Assembly: GCF_000337455.1 (NCBI RefSeq)
Contig: NZ_AOIU01000018.1
Span: 1 to 64,000 of the forward strand
Length of the DNA: 64,000 nucleotides
Direction: 5' to 3'
Source of the DNA: Halosimplex carlsbadense 2-9-1
GTDB taxonomy: Archaea; Halobacteriota; Halobacteria; Halobacteriales; Haloarculaceae
Numbering within the stretch: the first letter of the stretch is position 1; every line of letters begins with the position of its first letter. Both the position numbers and the translations under genes were made by a program. Below are positions 34,001-41,687 of the stretch, piece after piece. The notes under the pieces were generated by a model. That model worked only from the letters and a program-made list of their open reading frames with translations, had not been told where the DNA came from and made no database searches.

Positions 34001-34333
34001 GCGGGTCTCGATGGGCAGGCCGTGCATGTCGTAGCCCGGCCGGTCGGTCACGTCGTACCCCTGCATGCGGAGATAGCGGAGGTAACAGTCCTTCAGCGTC
34101 TTGTTCCAGGTAGTGCCCATGTGGGCCGACCCCGAGGTGTAGGGCGGGCCGTCGACGAAGAAGTAGTCCTCGCCGTCGGCGCGGTGCTCCACGGTCCGCT
34201 CGTAGGCGTCGACGGCGTCCCAGTAGTCGAACACCCGCTCTTCCACCGCGTCGGGGTCGTACTGGTCGGGCACGTCCCCGAACCGTTCCCGGTCCGAGTT
34301 CGTGCCGTCTCCGTCGGCGTCGTCCGTGCTCAT
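31004..34333 (-). CDS. ileS: Isoleucyl-tRNA synthetase
   Basis: This class I aminoacyl-tRNA synthetase charges tRNA-Ile. The 1109-residue chain has the HIGH motif as HMGT (residues 71-74), the CP1 editing domain (about 200-430, with TTTPWTIPANTFVAV), and the KMSKS loop as GMSKSKG (about 639-645). An anticodon-binding region (WVLSRLQTV to FYIQVVRERMW) and a C-terminal extension follow. The zinc-binding CPRCE sits near residue 200. It is somewhat longer than average archaeal IleS because of acidic insertions at about 230-250. It stands alone, divergent from the DUF389 gene at 34450. Confidence 0.97.
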   Translation of the reverse strand: MSTDDADGDGTNSDRERFGDVPDQYDPDAVEERVFDYWDAVDAYERTVEHRADGEDYFFVDGPPYTSGSAHMGTTWNKTLKDCYLRYLRMQGYDVTDRPGYDMHGLPIETRVEERLDFENKKDIEAFGEDAFIEECKAYADEQLEGLQSDFQSFGVWMDWDDPYKTVEPEYMEAAWWGFEQAHQRGLVEQGQRSISQCPRCETAIANNEVEYEDVEDPSVYVKFDLREADHGEASERASGDGGPASGGREGSLVIWTTTPWTIPANTFVAVDGEGEYVGVDAERDGETERLYVAKPKVESVLSTGRYDDYEVVEELTGEDLVGWSYEHPLREEVPEAPDSEGALEVYTGDYVDTEGDGTGLVHSAPGHGEEDFDRGTELGLDIFCPVGADGVYGESAGAYAGEFVKDADRAIIDDLDANGALLAEETTTHSYGHCWRCDTGIIQIVTDQWFITVTDIKEELLENIEDSEWHPQWARDNRFRDFVEDAPDWNVSRQRYWGIPIPIWIPEEWSGEMSDAVVVGDREELADRVDQAIDPDDVDLHKDTVDDLTITEDGVTYERVPDVFDVWLDSSVATWGTLNYPEDDSRFDELWPADLIMEAHDQTRGWFWSQLGMSTAATGEIPYKQVLMHGYANMPDGRGMSKSKGILVDPHEVIEEYGVDPMRLFLLSVTAQGEDMNFSWDETQEMQRRLNILWNVARFPLPYMRADDFDPDAVALADVEDDLELVDEWVLSRLQTVEAEMTDAMEDFENDRAVNALIDFVVEDVSRFYIQVVRERMWDEADSPSKRAAYATLYTVLEEVAALFAPFTPFVAEEVYGSLTGDAGHPTVHMCDWPEPEDRWRDVGLEGDIEVVRAVEEAGSNARQQAERKLRWPVKRVVVDVDDAGDEADATDVAGTVELRADILADRLNARGIEVVGPDGEWGELTYSAEADMSLLGPEFGDDAGRVMGALNDARVAEPTVEALESAVAAALDESVDLDEEMVEFVRHTPDGVAGAEFAALDSEGVVYVDTTLTEGIESEGYAREVVRRVQEMRKELDLDMEASIRLEYEVRDDRVADLVAEHADLIADEVRATEVGEVAGGHRKTWEVEGIEVEIAITPVAAAEASD

Positions 34334-34449
34334 ACTGTGACGGACCCGCCCGACGCTCTTGGAAACTTCGATTACGCGACCGAGGACACCGTAGGATCGT
34401 CGGACGTCGATCCCGAGCGTATTTCACCGTCCTGGTCCATTCCCGGGAC

Positions 34450-35733
34450 GTGCGTCTCGTCCAGATCACGATCCCGACGGGCAAGCGCGAGACCGTCACG
34501 CGGGCGCTCGACGACGAGGAGGTCGACTACATCGTCACGGACGAGACCAGCGGTCGGGAGTACGCCGCCGTCGCGTACGTCCCGCTACCCACCAACGCCG
34601 TCGAGCCGGTACTGGATACGCTCCGGGCCGCCGGTATCGACGAGAGCACGTACACGGTCGTCCTCGACGCGGAGACGGTCGTCTCCGACGACTTCGAGGC
34701 GCTGAAGGAGCGCTACGCCGAGGAGGAAAACGGCGACCGCATCGCCCGCGAGGAACTCGTCGCCGCCGCCGAGGACCTAGTGCTGTCGACGCCGATCTAC
34801 CTGATGATGACGGTCGTCAGCGCCGTCATCGCGACGGCGGGACTGCTGCTCGACTCCCCCGCGGTCATCGTCGGGTCGATGGTGATCGCCCCGCTGATCG
34901 GCCCGGCGATGGCCGCCAGCGTCGGGACGGTGGTCGTCGACGACGACCTCTTCGCCACGGGGGTGAAACTGCAGGTCGTCGGCGTCCTCGTCTCGGTCGC
35001 CAGCGCCGCCGTCTTCGCCTGGATCGTCAAGACCGTCCACCTCATCCCACCGTTTACCGACGTGACGACGATCCCGCAGGTCCGCAGCCGGCTCTACCCC
35101 GACTTCCTCTCGCTAGTCGTCGCCCTCGGTGCGGGGATCGCGGGGTCGCTCTCGCTGACGGCGGGCGTCTCATCGGCGCTGGTCGGCGTGATGATCGCCG
35201 TCGCGCTGATCCCGCCGGCGGCGACGGTCGGCATCGGCATCGCGTGGATGAAGCCCGTCGTCTCGCTGGGGTCGGGCGTCCTCGTGCTGGTGAACCTCCT
35301 CTCGATCAACCTCGCCGCGCTGGTCGTGTTGCGCTACAGCGGCTACCGCCCGACCAACTGGTTCCAGCTGGAGGAGGCCCGCGGCGCGACGCTCCGCCGC
35401 GTCGGTATCCTCGCCGTCGCCATCGTAGCGCTATCGCTGTTCCTCGGCGGCGTCACCTACGACTCCTTTCAGGGCGCCACGACCGAGGAACGGATTCAGG
35501 AGGCGACCAACGCCGCGCTCAACGAGTCCGAGGTCTCCGCCGAGGTGCTCTCGATGGAGGTCAACCGCAGCGGCGGCCCGCTCTTTCGCCACCCCGTCGG
35601 GATCACCGCGACCGTCGGCGTCGAAGGCCCCGACTACCCACCGCTGGCCGAACGGATCGACCGGCACGTCGAACGGGCCATCGGCCGGGAGGTCGAGACG
35701 CAAGTCCGGTACGTCGTCACCGACTCCGCCTGA
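34450..35733 (+). CDS. TIGR00341/DUF389 family membrane protein
   Basis: The 427-residue protein has a soluble N-terminal region (1-~105) beginning MRLVQITIPTGKRETV. Then come six to seven membrane helices with the family core SPAVIVGSMVIAPLIGPAMAASVGTVV (about 135-160) and VGVMIAVALIPPAATVGIG (about 245-262). A soluble C-terminal domain of about 115 residues follows. The GTG start at 34450 is supported by a CGTATTTCAC box at leaderless distance. The function of DUF389 proteins is unknown; a transporter is plausible. Confidence 0.86.
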   Translation: MRLVQITIPTGKRETVTRALDDEEVDYIVTDETSGREYAAVAYVPLPTNAVEPVLDTLRAAGIDESTYTVVLDAETVVSDDFEALKERYAEEENGDRIAREELVAAAEDLVLSTPIYLMMTVVSAVIATAGLLLDSPAVIVGSMVIAPLIGPAMAASVGTVVVDDDLFATGVKLQVVGVLVSVASAAVFAWIVKTVHLIPPFTDVTTIPQVRSRLYPDFLSLVVALGAGIAGSLSLTAGVSSALVGVMIAVALIPPAATVGIGIAWMKPVVSLGSGVLVLVNLLSINLAALVVLRYSGYRPTNWFQLEEARGATLRRVGILAVAIVALSLFLGGVTYDSFQGATTEERIQEATNAALNESEVSAEVLSMEVNRSGGPLFRHPVGITATVGVEGPDYPPLAERIDRHVERAIGREVETQVRYVVTDSA

Positions 35734-35874
35734 CAGGCCGCTGTCACCGTCCGGCCGGTCGCTCTGACTCGTGAGCCACCGTCTGACGCGTGTCATTCGG
35801 TCGATTTCGATCCCTCAAAGGCGCGTTTGAGTTAACGTCGTCGCTATTTGATAGGGGGGCCATTGGACGAGTGC

Positions 35875-36630
35875 ATGAACTCACGACTCACACTCGCCGG
35901 CGTGGCCGTCGTCGCGGCGCTGTTGGCGACGGCGGGCGTCGGCGCCGCGTTCGCGGCCGGCGGCTCGCCGGTCGCGGCTCAGCAGTCCGCGCAGGCGAAC
36001 GGGAACGACACGATCACCGTCGGGGCCTCCGGGCAGGTCCAGGCCGAGGCCGACCGCGCGGTGGTCCGCGTCGGCGTCGTCGCGACGGGCGACGACATCG
36101 AGACCGTCCGGTCTGACCTGTCGACCAACGCCAGCTCGATGCGCTCGGCGCTTTCGGAGATCGGTATCGACGACGGTCAGATCCGGACGGCTCACTACGA
36201 CATCTCGACGAACCGCCGCTACGGCGGCGCCGAGAGCGAGGAGCCGACCTACCGCGCGGTCCACGCCTTCGCCATCACCGTCGACGAGCCCGACACCGTC
36301 GGCCAGGTCGTCGACACCGCCGTGACCAACGGCGCCAACGAGGTCGACGGCATCGAGTTCACTCTCTCGGCCGACAGGCGCGAGGACCTGCGCCAGGAGG
36401 CCCTGGCCGAGGCGATGGAGTCCGCCCGCGGTGAGGCCAGCACCATCGCCGCCGCCGAGGACCTCTCGATCAGCGGCGTCGACCGCGTCTCGACCACCGA
36501 GTACGGCGCGCGACCCTACGCCGTCGAGACGGCCGCGATGGCCGCCGGTGGCGACGCGAGCACCTCGATCAACAGCGGTCCGGTCAGCGTCAGCGCCTCC
36601 GTCACCGTCGTCTACGAGAGCGACGGCTGA
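35875..36630 (+). CDS. SIMPL-domain (DUF541) secreted protein
   Basis: The 251-residue exported protein has a signal peptide (residues 1-~35, ending AQQSAQANG). One SIMPL/DUF541 domain covers about 40-250: TITVGASGQVQAEADRAVVRVGVVATGDD, DIETVRSDLSTNASSM, and IEFTLSADRREDLRQEALAEAMESARGEA. The fold resembles BP26/OMP28 oligomers; no enzymatic role is known. The start is supported by a CTATTTGATA box 27 bases upstream. It is followed by a hairpin array and a low-GC patch. Confidence 0.88.
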   Translation: MNSRLTLAGVAVVAALLATAGVGAAFAAGGSPVAAQQSAQANGNDTITVGASGQVQAEADRAVVRVGVVATGDDIETVRSDLSTNASSMRSALSEIGIDDGQIRTAHYDISTNRRYGGAESEEPTYRAVHAFAITVDEPDTVGQVVDTAVTNGANEVDGIEFTLSADRREDLRQEALAEAMESARGEASTIAAAEDLSISGVDRVSTTEYGARPYAVETAAMAAGGDASTSINSGPVSVSASVTVVYESDG

Positions 36631-36667
36631 CGCGACCGCCCCTCACCGATCCCCTCTGACACCCACC

Positions 36668-36809
36668 GCCCGACGCCCCTCCTCGGTCCCACGGCGTCGG
36701 GCACTCTCCCCACCCGCTGACGCTTCCGTTCTCCACCGTCGGGCACCGCGCCCGACGAGCCCGCGAGTCCGACCGGACTCGCGGACGCCACCGGTCCTCC
36801 CGGTGGCGT
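36668..36809. repeat. Array of four perfect-stem GC hairpins
   Basis: Four consecutive inverted repeats lie between the SIMPL gene and the low-GC pseudogene. Hairpin 1 (36668-36702) has 10-bp arms and a 15-base loop. Hairpin 2 (36737-36757) has 8-bp arms and a 5-base loop. Hairpin 3 (36761-36784) has 10-bp arms and a 4-base loop. Hairpin 4 (36785-36809) has 10-bp arms and a 5-base loop and starts immediately after hairpin 3. Hairpins 1 and 2 share the arm GCCCGACG/CGTCGGGC, so they could also pair with each other. No ORF is apparent. The first could terminate the SIMPL transcript, but four in a row exceed that need. Confidence 0.6.
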
Positions 36810-36913
36810 TCGTTCACCCCGAAGAAGTTGTATGGTCCACATACCCGTTCTTCGCTCCCTCGATTCGCTCAGTACAGACAAGATACATACCATTCTCTGA
36901 ACACAGTCCCACT

Positions 36914-37488
36914 ATGTATCGACGCCAGTTAGTCGCCAGCTTCGGGGCGTTGTTTCTCGGGACGCTCTCCGGGTGTAGTACTTTTCAGTCTGATGGCCCG
37001 ACCAGCCATTTCGTTTTAACGCAAGTGTTGTCAATACAACTCCGACCGCTGACCGACCACCTGTGATACAGATCAAGGTGACAAACACCGGCAATAATCC
37101 GCATATCCTCACGATCACGAATGATTCATTTCCATTTGCAACGGCACAAGCGACAACATCTGGAAGTACTCTTGTTCTTAATGAAGAACTCCCCGGTACA
37201 CGAGAAAATGGATGTTGGAACGGAACTCCCCAAGTATTACCAAGGATTGATGGCCAACAGTTCTCGCCCGGTGAATCCTTGACGGCCAAGTACGCGGTGT
37301 TGAACGCAGAGGACAACGAGGAGTGTTGGCCAGCAAAGACGTTCGATTTTATTGAATCCTACTATCTTGACCCAAAAGACCCAAACAGTACCGAGCAAGG
37401 AACACAATTTGAATGGGGTTTTGCAGTAGCCGTAAATGAAGACGGCTCCATTACAACTCAGGAGCGGGAGATAACAACCGAAAAATAA
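36914..37488 (+). pseudogene. Frameshifted low-GC lipoprotein gene
   Basis: The first frame (36914 to about 37010) encodes MYRRQLVASFGALFLGTLSGC followed by STFQSDGPTS, a clear lipoprotein signal with lipobox Cys21. It then runs to an early stop at 37066. The adjacent frame is open from about 36988 and continues RFNASVVNTTPTADRPPV, then a 140-residue beta-rich domain to TAA at 37488. The simplest reading is one lost base around 37006-37018, near short T-runs. Restored, the product would be about 191 residues. GC content is visibly below 50 percent after 37020, unlike all neighbours. A GATACATA promoter element lies 27 bases before the ATG. Domain family not recognised. Confidence 0.7.
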
Positions 37489-37654
37489 GCATACGCACTG
37501 AACAGGGCGTTCATCCGCGACAGTCCTGAAAACAGCTACTTGGCGAACTGTTCTATGGCACCTTCTCACGCCGATACCCGTGGTTGGCGGTCTGCGAACG
37601 CCGAGACCAGCGACGCGGTCCCGGTGTCGGGACCCGCCGTGAGTAGCTCCGCCG

Positions 37655-38662
37655 TCAGGACCCGTCGTAGGGCAGTTCCGGCTCGTGGTCGACCGCCTCG
37701 ACCGCGGCGTCGAGGACGCCGTCGACGTTCTCGTCCTCGGTGACGCTCATGTAGAGGTCGGCCTCCACGTCCCGCGAGCGGTCGGCCTTGTTGCAGACGG
37801 TGAGGACGGGCACGTCGAAGCGCGCTTCGAGGTCGTCGCGAAGCGCCAACTGCGTGTCCAGGGGGTAGCCACACTCCCCGCTGGCGTCGACGAGTACCAG
37901 GACCCCGTCGGCGAGGTGTTCGAGCGCGCTCGCGGCCTGCGATTCCACGTCGTTGCGCTCCTCGGGCGCCCGGTCGAGCAGTCCCGGCGTGTCGACGATC
38001 TGGTAGCGGATGTGGCCGTCGTCGAAGTGGCCCACTCGGATCTCCGTCGTGGTGAACGGGTACGACGCGGTCTCGTTGCGGGCGTTCGTGACGGCGTTGA
38101 CGAAGGTGGACTTGCCGACGTTGGGGTAGCCGGCGACGACGATGGTCGGCACGTCCGGGCGGATGTCGGGCAGGGTCTTCAGGTCGTCTCGGGCGGCGCC
38201 GACGGCGGCGAGGTCGTCCTCTACCTCCTCGACCACGTCGGCGATGCGAGCGAACGCCTGCTTGCGGATCTTCGTCGCGGTGTCGATGTCGCTGTTGGCG
38301 AGGCGTTCGGCGTACTCGCGGCGGATGTCGGCGGTCTTGCGGCTCGCCCAGCCGACCTCCGAGAGGTGCTGGCGGACGGCGTCGATGCCGCCGATGTCGG
38401 GGGCGTCGTCGCCGGTGGTGTTGGAGGCGATGACGGCGTCGGCGAGTTCGCGGTAGAACGGGTCGAGGTCGTCGAAGTCGGGCCAGCCGGTGACGACGTT
38501 CTCCAGGTTGTCGGACGCGATATTGGAAGCGGTCTGGAGCATCGACTGCTGGGCGTCGAGGCCGTCCTTGGCCCGCCCCGCGCGTGCGGCCCGCGAGAAC
38601 GCCTTGTCCACCAGCTCCTCGGCGGTCGGCGTCGTCTGCAGGTCCTCGAACGGTTGGCTCAT
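37655..38662 (-). CDS. NOG1-type GTPase
   Basis: The 335-residue protein has a helical N-terminal region (1-~160) and a TRAFAC G domain. G1 is AGYPNVGKST (about 176-184), G2 lies in YPFTTTEI, G3 is DTPGLLDR and G4 is NKAD. This is the Nog1/Obg layout of archaeal NOG1 proteins, which act in large ribosomal subunit assembly. It is shorter than eukaryotic Nog1, as usual for archaea. The start at 38662 (MSQPFEDLQ) fits the family; upstream codons add nothing. Confidence 0.9.
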   Translation of the reverse strand: MSQPFEDLQTTPTAEELVDKAFSRAARAGRAKDGLDAQQSMLQTASNIASDNLENVVTGWPDFDDLDPFYRELADAVIASNTTGDDAPDIGGIDAVRQHLSEVGWASRKTADIRREYAERLANSDIDTATKIRKQAFARIADVVEEVEDDLAAVGAARDDLKTLPDIRPDVPTIVVAGYPNVGKSTFVNAVTNARNETASYPFTTTEIRVGHFDDGHIRYQIVDTPGLLDRAPEERNDVESQAASALEHLADGVLVLVDASGECGYPLDTQLALRDDLEARFDVPVLTVCNKADRSRDVEADLYMSVTEDENVDGVLDAAVEAVDHEPELPYDGS

Positions 38663-38830
38663 TGACCCCCGATACACGGCCGGCGCGTAAAAGGCCGTTT
38701 ACTCGCCGACGCCCGTGTGAGTCCGCCACAGCCCGCGAGCGCGGCCGACGGCGCTCGCCGCTCGCCACTTGCCGCTCCGACCTGCGGACCCCAGCGGATC
38801 GCATATCAACGCCGGACCCCTATGTCATCC

Positions 38831-39196
38831 ATGACCGACTGGAGCGCAGTCGTCTGGGGATTCGTCGCCGGTATCGTCGCGGGACTCGTAGCCTTTCTCG
38901 TCCCGGTGATCGGCCACATCGGCGCCGGGCTGATCGCCGGGTTCGTCGCCGGCTACCTCGCCGGTGGCGGCCTCGGCAGCGGCCTCTGGCACGGCCTGCT
39001 CGCCGGCGCCCTGGGCGGACTGGTGCTCGTCCTCGTCACCGCCCCCATCGCCGGCCTGCTCGGCGGCGTCCTCGGCGGCCCAATCGGCGGCCTGTTCGGC
39101 GGGCTCAGCGTGGTCGTCGCGGGTCTCGTCATCGCGTTCGTCTTCGCCCTCGACAGCGCCGTCGGCGGCGCGATCGGCGCGGTCCTCGCCGACTGA
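38831..39196 (+). CDS. DUF5518 membrane protein
   Basis: The 121-residue glycine-rich hydrophobic protein has four helices and the family pattern GLIAGFVAGYLAGGGLGSGLWHGLLAGALGG (about 37-67). An ATG nine bases upstream (38822) is also possible. A CATATC box centred near 38804 lies 27 bases from 38831, which favours the downstream start for a leaderless mRNA. Function unknown. Confidence 0.8.
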   Translation: MTDWSAVVWGFVAGIVAGLVAFLVPVIGHIGAGLIAGFVAGYLAGGGLGSGLWHGLLAGALGGLVLVLVTAPIAGLLGGVLGGPIGGLFGGLSVVVAGLVIAFVFALDSAVGGAIGAVLAD

Positions 39197-39246
39197 GACC
39201 GAGTCCCGGAAGTCACGTTTTTGCCGCTGCCGACCCGAGGGCCGAC

Positions 39247-39561
39247 ATGGCCGAGATCGACGCCGGCGAGGTCCTGCCGAACGAGCACGTCCAGAGCATG
39301 GCCGCCGCCGGCCGCGTCACCCAGATGCACCGCGGGCACAAGTACGCCGACGAGGGCGACACCTTCGAGATCGACGGAACCACTTTCGAGGTGACCGACG
39401 TGACTCACCGCACGCTGGGCGATCTGACCGACGAGGACGCCCAGCGCGAGGGATCGGAGGATATCGAGGCGTATCGGGAGCGGCTGAACAGGGTACACGA
39501 CGAGTTCGAGTGGGACGACGACAGCGAGGTCGTCCGCCACCGGTTCGAGTCGCGGGAGTAA
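39247..39561 (+). CDS. ASCH-domain protein
   Basis: The 104-residue protein contains ASCH-like features: an N-terminal helix and strand (GEVLPNEHVQSMAAAGRVTQMHRG), YADEGDTFEIDGTTFEVTDVTHRTLGDLTDEDAQREG, and EAYRERLNRVH. ASCH domains are predicted RNA-binding beta-barrels, related to PUA, possibly involved in RNA modification or translation control. GTTTTTGCC upstream gives a leaderless start. Confidence 0.78.
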   Translation: MAEIDAGEVLPNEHVQSMAAAGRVTQMHRGHKYADEGDTFEIDGTTFEVTDVTHRTLGDLTDEDAQREGSEDIEAYRERLNRVHDEFEWDDDSEVVRHRFESRE

Positions 39562-39636
39562 GAGTTAGCGTCGGACCCCTCCCGAGAAGCGGGTACGGAA
39601 CCGTCGTGAGGACCGCGACGACCGTGGGATCTGCCA

Positions 39637-39731
39637 CCGCGAACCGCGTGAAAGCCCTCGCCCGTTTCTCCCGAGTGGCCAGCCTGTGCGGGCGGGAGTG
39701 CAGACGGTCGGGGCTTTCACGCTGTTCGCGG
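39637..39731. repeat. 95-base element bounded by 21-base inverted repeats
   Basis: The left arm (39637-39657) and right arm (39711-39731) are inverted complements with one mismatch in 21. The arms contain GCGTGAAAGCCC. No ORF lies inside. Partial versions of the arm motif are at 17405-17421 and around 30469-30486, suggesting a dispersed intergenic repeat family. No target-site duplication is obvious. Confidence 0.5.
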
Positions 39732-39836
39732 TCCCGATCGAGCCTGCGGTCGCAGTGGAGACAGTAGATGCGGTCGCGGTGGGTGGCGGTCCACTGTGCG
39801 GGCGACTGCTCGGTGAACGACGCCGTTCACTCGATC

Positions 39837-40124
39837 CTACCGCCGCTCGGACAACTCCTCGCGCAGGTCTTCGAGATCCATGTCCTTCATGGCGAGCAGG
39901 ACGAGCAGGTGGTAGACGATGTCGGCCGATTCGTGAGCGATCTCCTCGCGGTCGTCGTCCTTGGCGGCCAGCAGCAACTCCGTGGTCTCCTCGCCGAGCT
40001 TCTCCAGCACGGCGTTCTCGCCTTTCTCGTGGGTGAACAGCGAGGCGGTGTAGGAGTCGTCGGGCAGTTCGGCCTTCCGGTCCTCGATGACGGCGAACAC
40101 CTCGTCGAGCACGTCGTCGGTCAT
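39837..40124 (-). CDS. hisE: Phosphoribosyl-ATP diphosphatase
   Basis: The enzyme performs the second step of histidine synthesis, hydrolysing PR-ATP to PR-AMP. The 95-residue protein has the all-alpha MazG-like signature: SYTASLF, EKLGEETTELLLAAKDDD, and HESADIVYHLLVLLAMKD, with the metal-binding Glu/Asp residues conserved. It is a separate HisE rather than a HisI-HisE fusion, as in other haloarchaea. No other his gene lies nearby. Confidence 0.93.
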   Translation of the reverse strand: MTDDVLDEVFAVIEDRKAELPDDSYTASLFTHEKGENAVLEKLGEETTELLLAAKDDDREEIAHESADIVYHLLVLLAMKDMDLEDLREELSERR

Positions 40125-40221
40125 TACCCGGGCTGTCGATGCGCTCCGGTAAGTCCCCTCGGGTTCGCGCTCGGAGCCGCGACGATGGTCCCGCTCGCTG
40201 GCGACCGCTCCGGCAGCTCGC

Positions 40222-40545
40222 TCACCGCCGGTCGCGCTCGGCGAGCCGGATCCGGCGTTCTTCGAAGGCTTCGTCGTCGATCTCGCCGCGGGCGTAGCGC
40301 CGTTCGAGGGTCGTCATCGGGTCGACGCCCTCGGTCGCGTCGGCCGGTGCCGTCCCGACCGCCCCGTCGACTCGCGTCGCGAGCAGGTACAGGGCGACGG
40401 CGAACAGCGCGACCGAGAGGGCGACCCACAGCAGCCCCCAGGGGAGCCCGAATCCCATCCAGCCGCCCCCGCCCGCGGCGCCCATCGACCCCCCGCCCGA
40501 TCCGTGGTGTGGTCCGTGCTGGAGCAGGTGTGTCGTATCGATCAT
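40222..40545 (-). CDS. SHOCT-domain membrane protein
   Basis: The 107-residue protein has a His/Gly-rich N-terminus (HLLQHGPHHGSGGGSMG), one membrane helix (about 38-60, LLWVALSVALFAVALYLLA) and a C-terminal SHOCT motif (TLERRYARGEIDDEAFEERRIRLAE, about 78-102). SHOCT motifs are short oligomerisation or membrane-associated segments. Function unknown. Confidence 0.82.
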   Translation of the reverse strand: MIDTTHLLQHGPHHGSGGGSMGAAGGGGWMGFGLPWGLLWVALSVALFAVALYLLATRVDGAVGTAPADATEGVDPMTTLERRYARGEIDDEAFEERRIRLAERDRR

Positions 40546-40715
40546 GGTTCGACCCCTCGTGTGAACCAAGCCGCTCCAGCGATAAACCGCCGGCTGGGAT
40601 TGTCACGACCTGAGAACGGCTCCGCGCTCGCGGCTCACTTCGTTCGCCGCTCGCTCGCCCGAGGTCGCTCCCTGCGTCTGCTCACGGGCGACTTCGCCGC
40701 CCGTTCGCATGGTAT

Positions 40716-40734
40716 GAGGGACCGTCGGTCCCTC
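40716..40734 (-). terminator. Hairpin directly after pdxT
   Basis: GAGGGACC pairs perfectly with GGTCCCTC around a GTC loop, one base beyond the pdxT stop codon. On the minus strand it is not followed by a T-run, so it may stabilise the mRNA end rather than terminate. The preceding stretch to 40546 holds no gene and is rich in CGCTCGC-type short repeats common in haloarchaeal intergenic DNA. Confidence 0.45.
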
Positions 40735-40735
40735 A

Positions 40736-41326
40736 CTAGTCGACCTCGCCCTCGAAAAACGCCAGGTCGTGAATCCGCGCGTCGTCGGTCAGTTCGGGGT
40801 GGAACGAGGTCGCGACGACGGGGCCGTCCCGGACCGCGACGGCGCGGCCGTCCCACTCGGCCAGCACCTCCACGTCCCCCACCGAATCGATGACGGGCGC
40901 GCGGATGAACACCGCCGGGAACGGCTCGTCGAGGCCGGTCACGTCCAGTGGCGCTTCGAAGCTGTCGGCCTGGCGGCCGAAGGCGTTGCGCTCGACGGTC
41001 ACGTCGACCAGTCCCAGCGAGTCGACGCGGTCGTCGTTGGGGTCCGCGGCGGCGACGATGAGGCCGGCACAGGTCGCCAGCACGGGCTTGCCGTCGGCGA
41101 CGTGGGCCTCGATCTCGGGGGCGATGCCCTCGCGGTGGAGGTGTCGGGAGATGGCCGTCGACTCGCCGCCCGGGAGGAGGAGGATGTCACAGTCGGGGAC
41201 GACGCCGGACTGGCGGATCTCGACGACGTCGGCCTCGACGCCGTGGCTGGCGGCGGCTCGTCGGATGGCGTCGGCGTGTTCGCTCACGTCGCCCTGAACG
41301 GCAACGACGCCCGCCCTGGTGGTCAT
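40736..41326 (-). CDS. pdxT: Pyridoxal 5'-phosphate synthase glutaminase subunit
   Basis: The glutaminase half of the PdxS-PdxT complex feeds ammonia to PLP synthesis. The 196-residue class I amidotransferase has GVVAVQGDVSEH at the start and LLPGGES (residues 51-56), the nucleophile Cys86 in ATCAGLI, and the His176/Glu178 pair in SFHPEL. All catalytic residues are present. pdxS is not in the window. A GAAAAAG box lies 27 bases upstream of the ATG. Confidence 0.95.
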   Translation of the reverse strand: MTTRAGVVAVQGDVSEHADAIRRAAASHGVEADVVEIRQSGVVPDCDILLLPGGESTAISRHLHREGIAPEIEAHVADGKPVLATCAGLIVAAADPNDDRVDSLGLVDVTVERNAFGRQADSFEAPLDVTGLDEPFPAVFIRAPVIDSVGDVEVLAEWDGRAVAVRDGPVVATSFHPELTDDARIHDLAFFEGEVD

Positions 41327-41414
41327 ACTACCCCTATCGAACGTGCGGCGAAAAAGCTCTCGCTCTCCGCAGGCGTTGCCTGGCGGCGATTCGGCCGGGA
41401 CGAGCGCGCCCGGT

Positions 41415-41513
41415 TCAGTCGTCGGCCGACTCCTCGGCTGTCGGTTCCTCGTCGGCGTCTTCGCCCGGCGGCGCGGAGTAGAGCATCCCGCGGCTGGTGC
41501 TGACTCGTGTCAT
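41415..41513 (-). CDS. Possible 32-residue protein
   Basis: An ATG at 41513 opens 32 codons, MTRVSTSRGMLYSAPPGED and then an acidic tail ending ESADD. Codon use matches the local GC3 bias. A TTATTGC element (about 41538-41544) is at leaderless spacing. No homologue recognised. It lies 88 bases upstream of pdxT on the same strand; the AT-rich gap 41550-41600 separates it from the divergent PrsW gene. Confidence 0.45.
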   Translation of the reverse strand: MTRVSTSRGMLYSAPPGEDADEEPTAEESADD

Positions 41514-41687
41514 TGCCGCTCACTCCCGGATTCGAAGCAATAACCCTACCCCTCAATGACGTATGATGTATTAAACCAAATCTAGGTAATATAAGGGCGG
41601 TTGCCGACGGAGAGGGGATCCGGACGCGAGCGGGCGGTGGTCGGCGGGTGCCAAACTGTTAGGGGCGACGGGGCCGACAGTCGACCC

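Noticed and set aside
31082..34705. A 1207-codon plus-strand open frame opposite ileS
   Set aside because: It is an antisense shadow: high GC leaves few stops, the translated sequence is Val/Gly/Asp/Arg-rich without domains, and ileS on the other strand is unambiguous.
40620..40700. Repeated CGCTCGC/TTCGTTCGC strings, considered as a mobile repeat
   Set aside because: Such degenerate strings are common in haloarchaeal intergenic DNA and show no clear ends or arms here.
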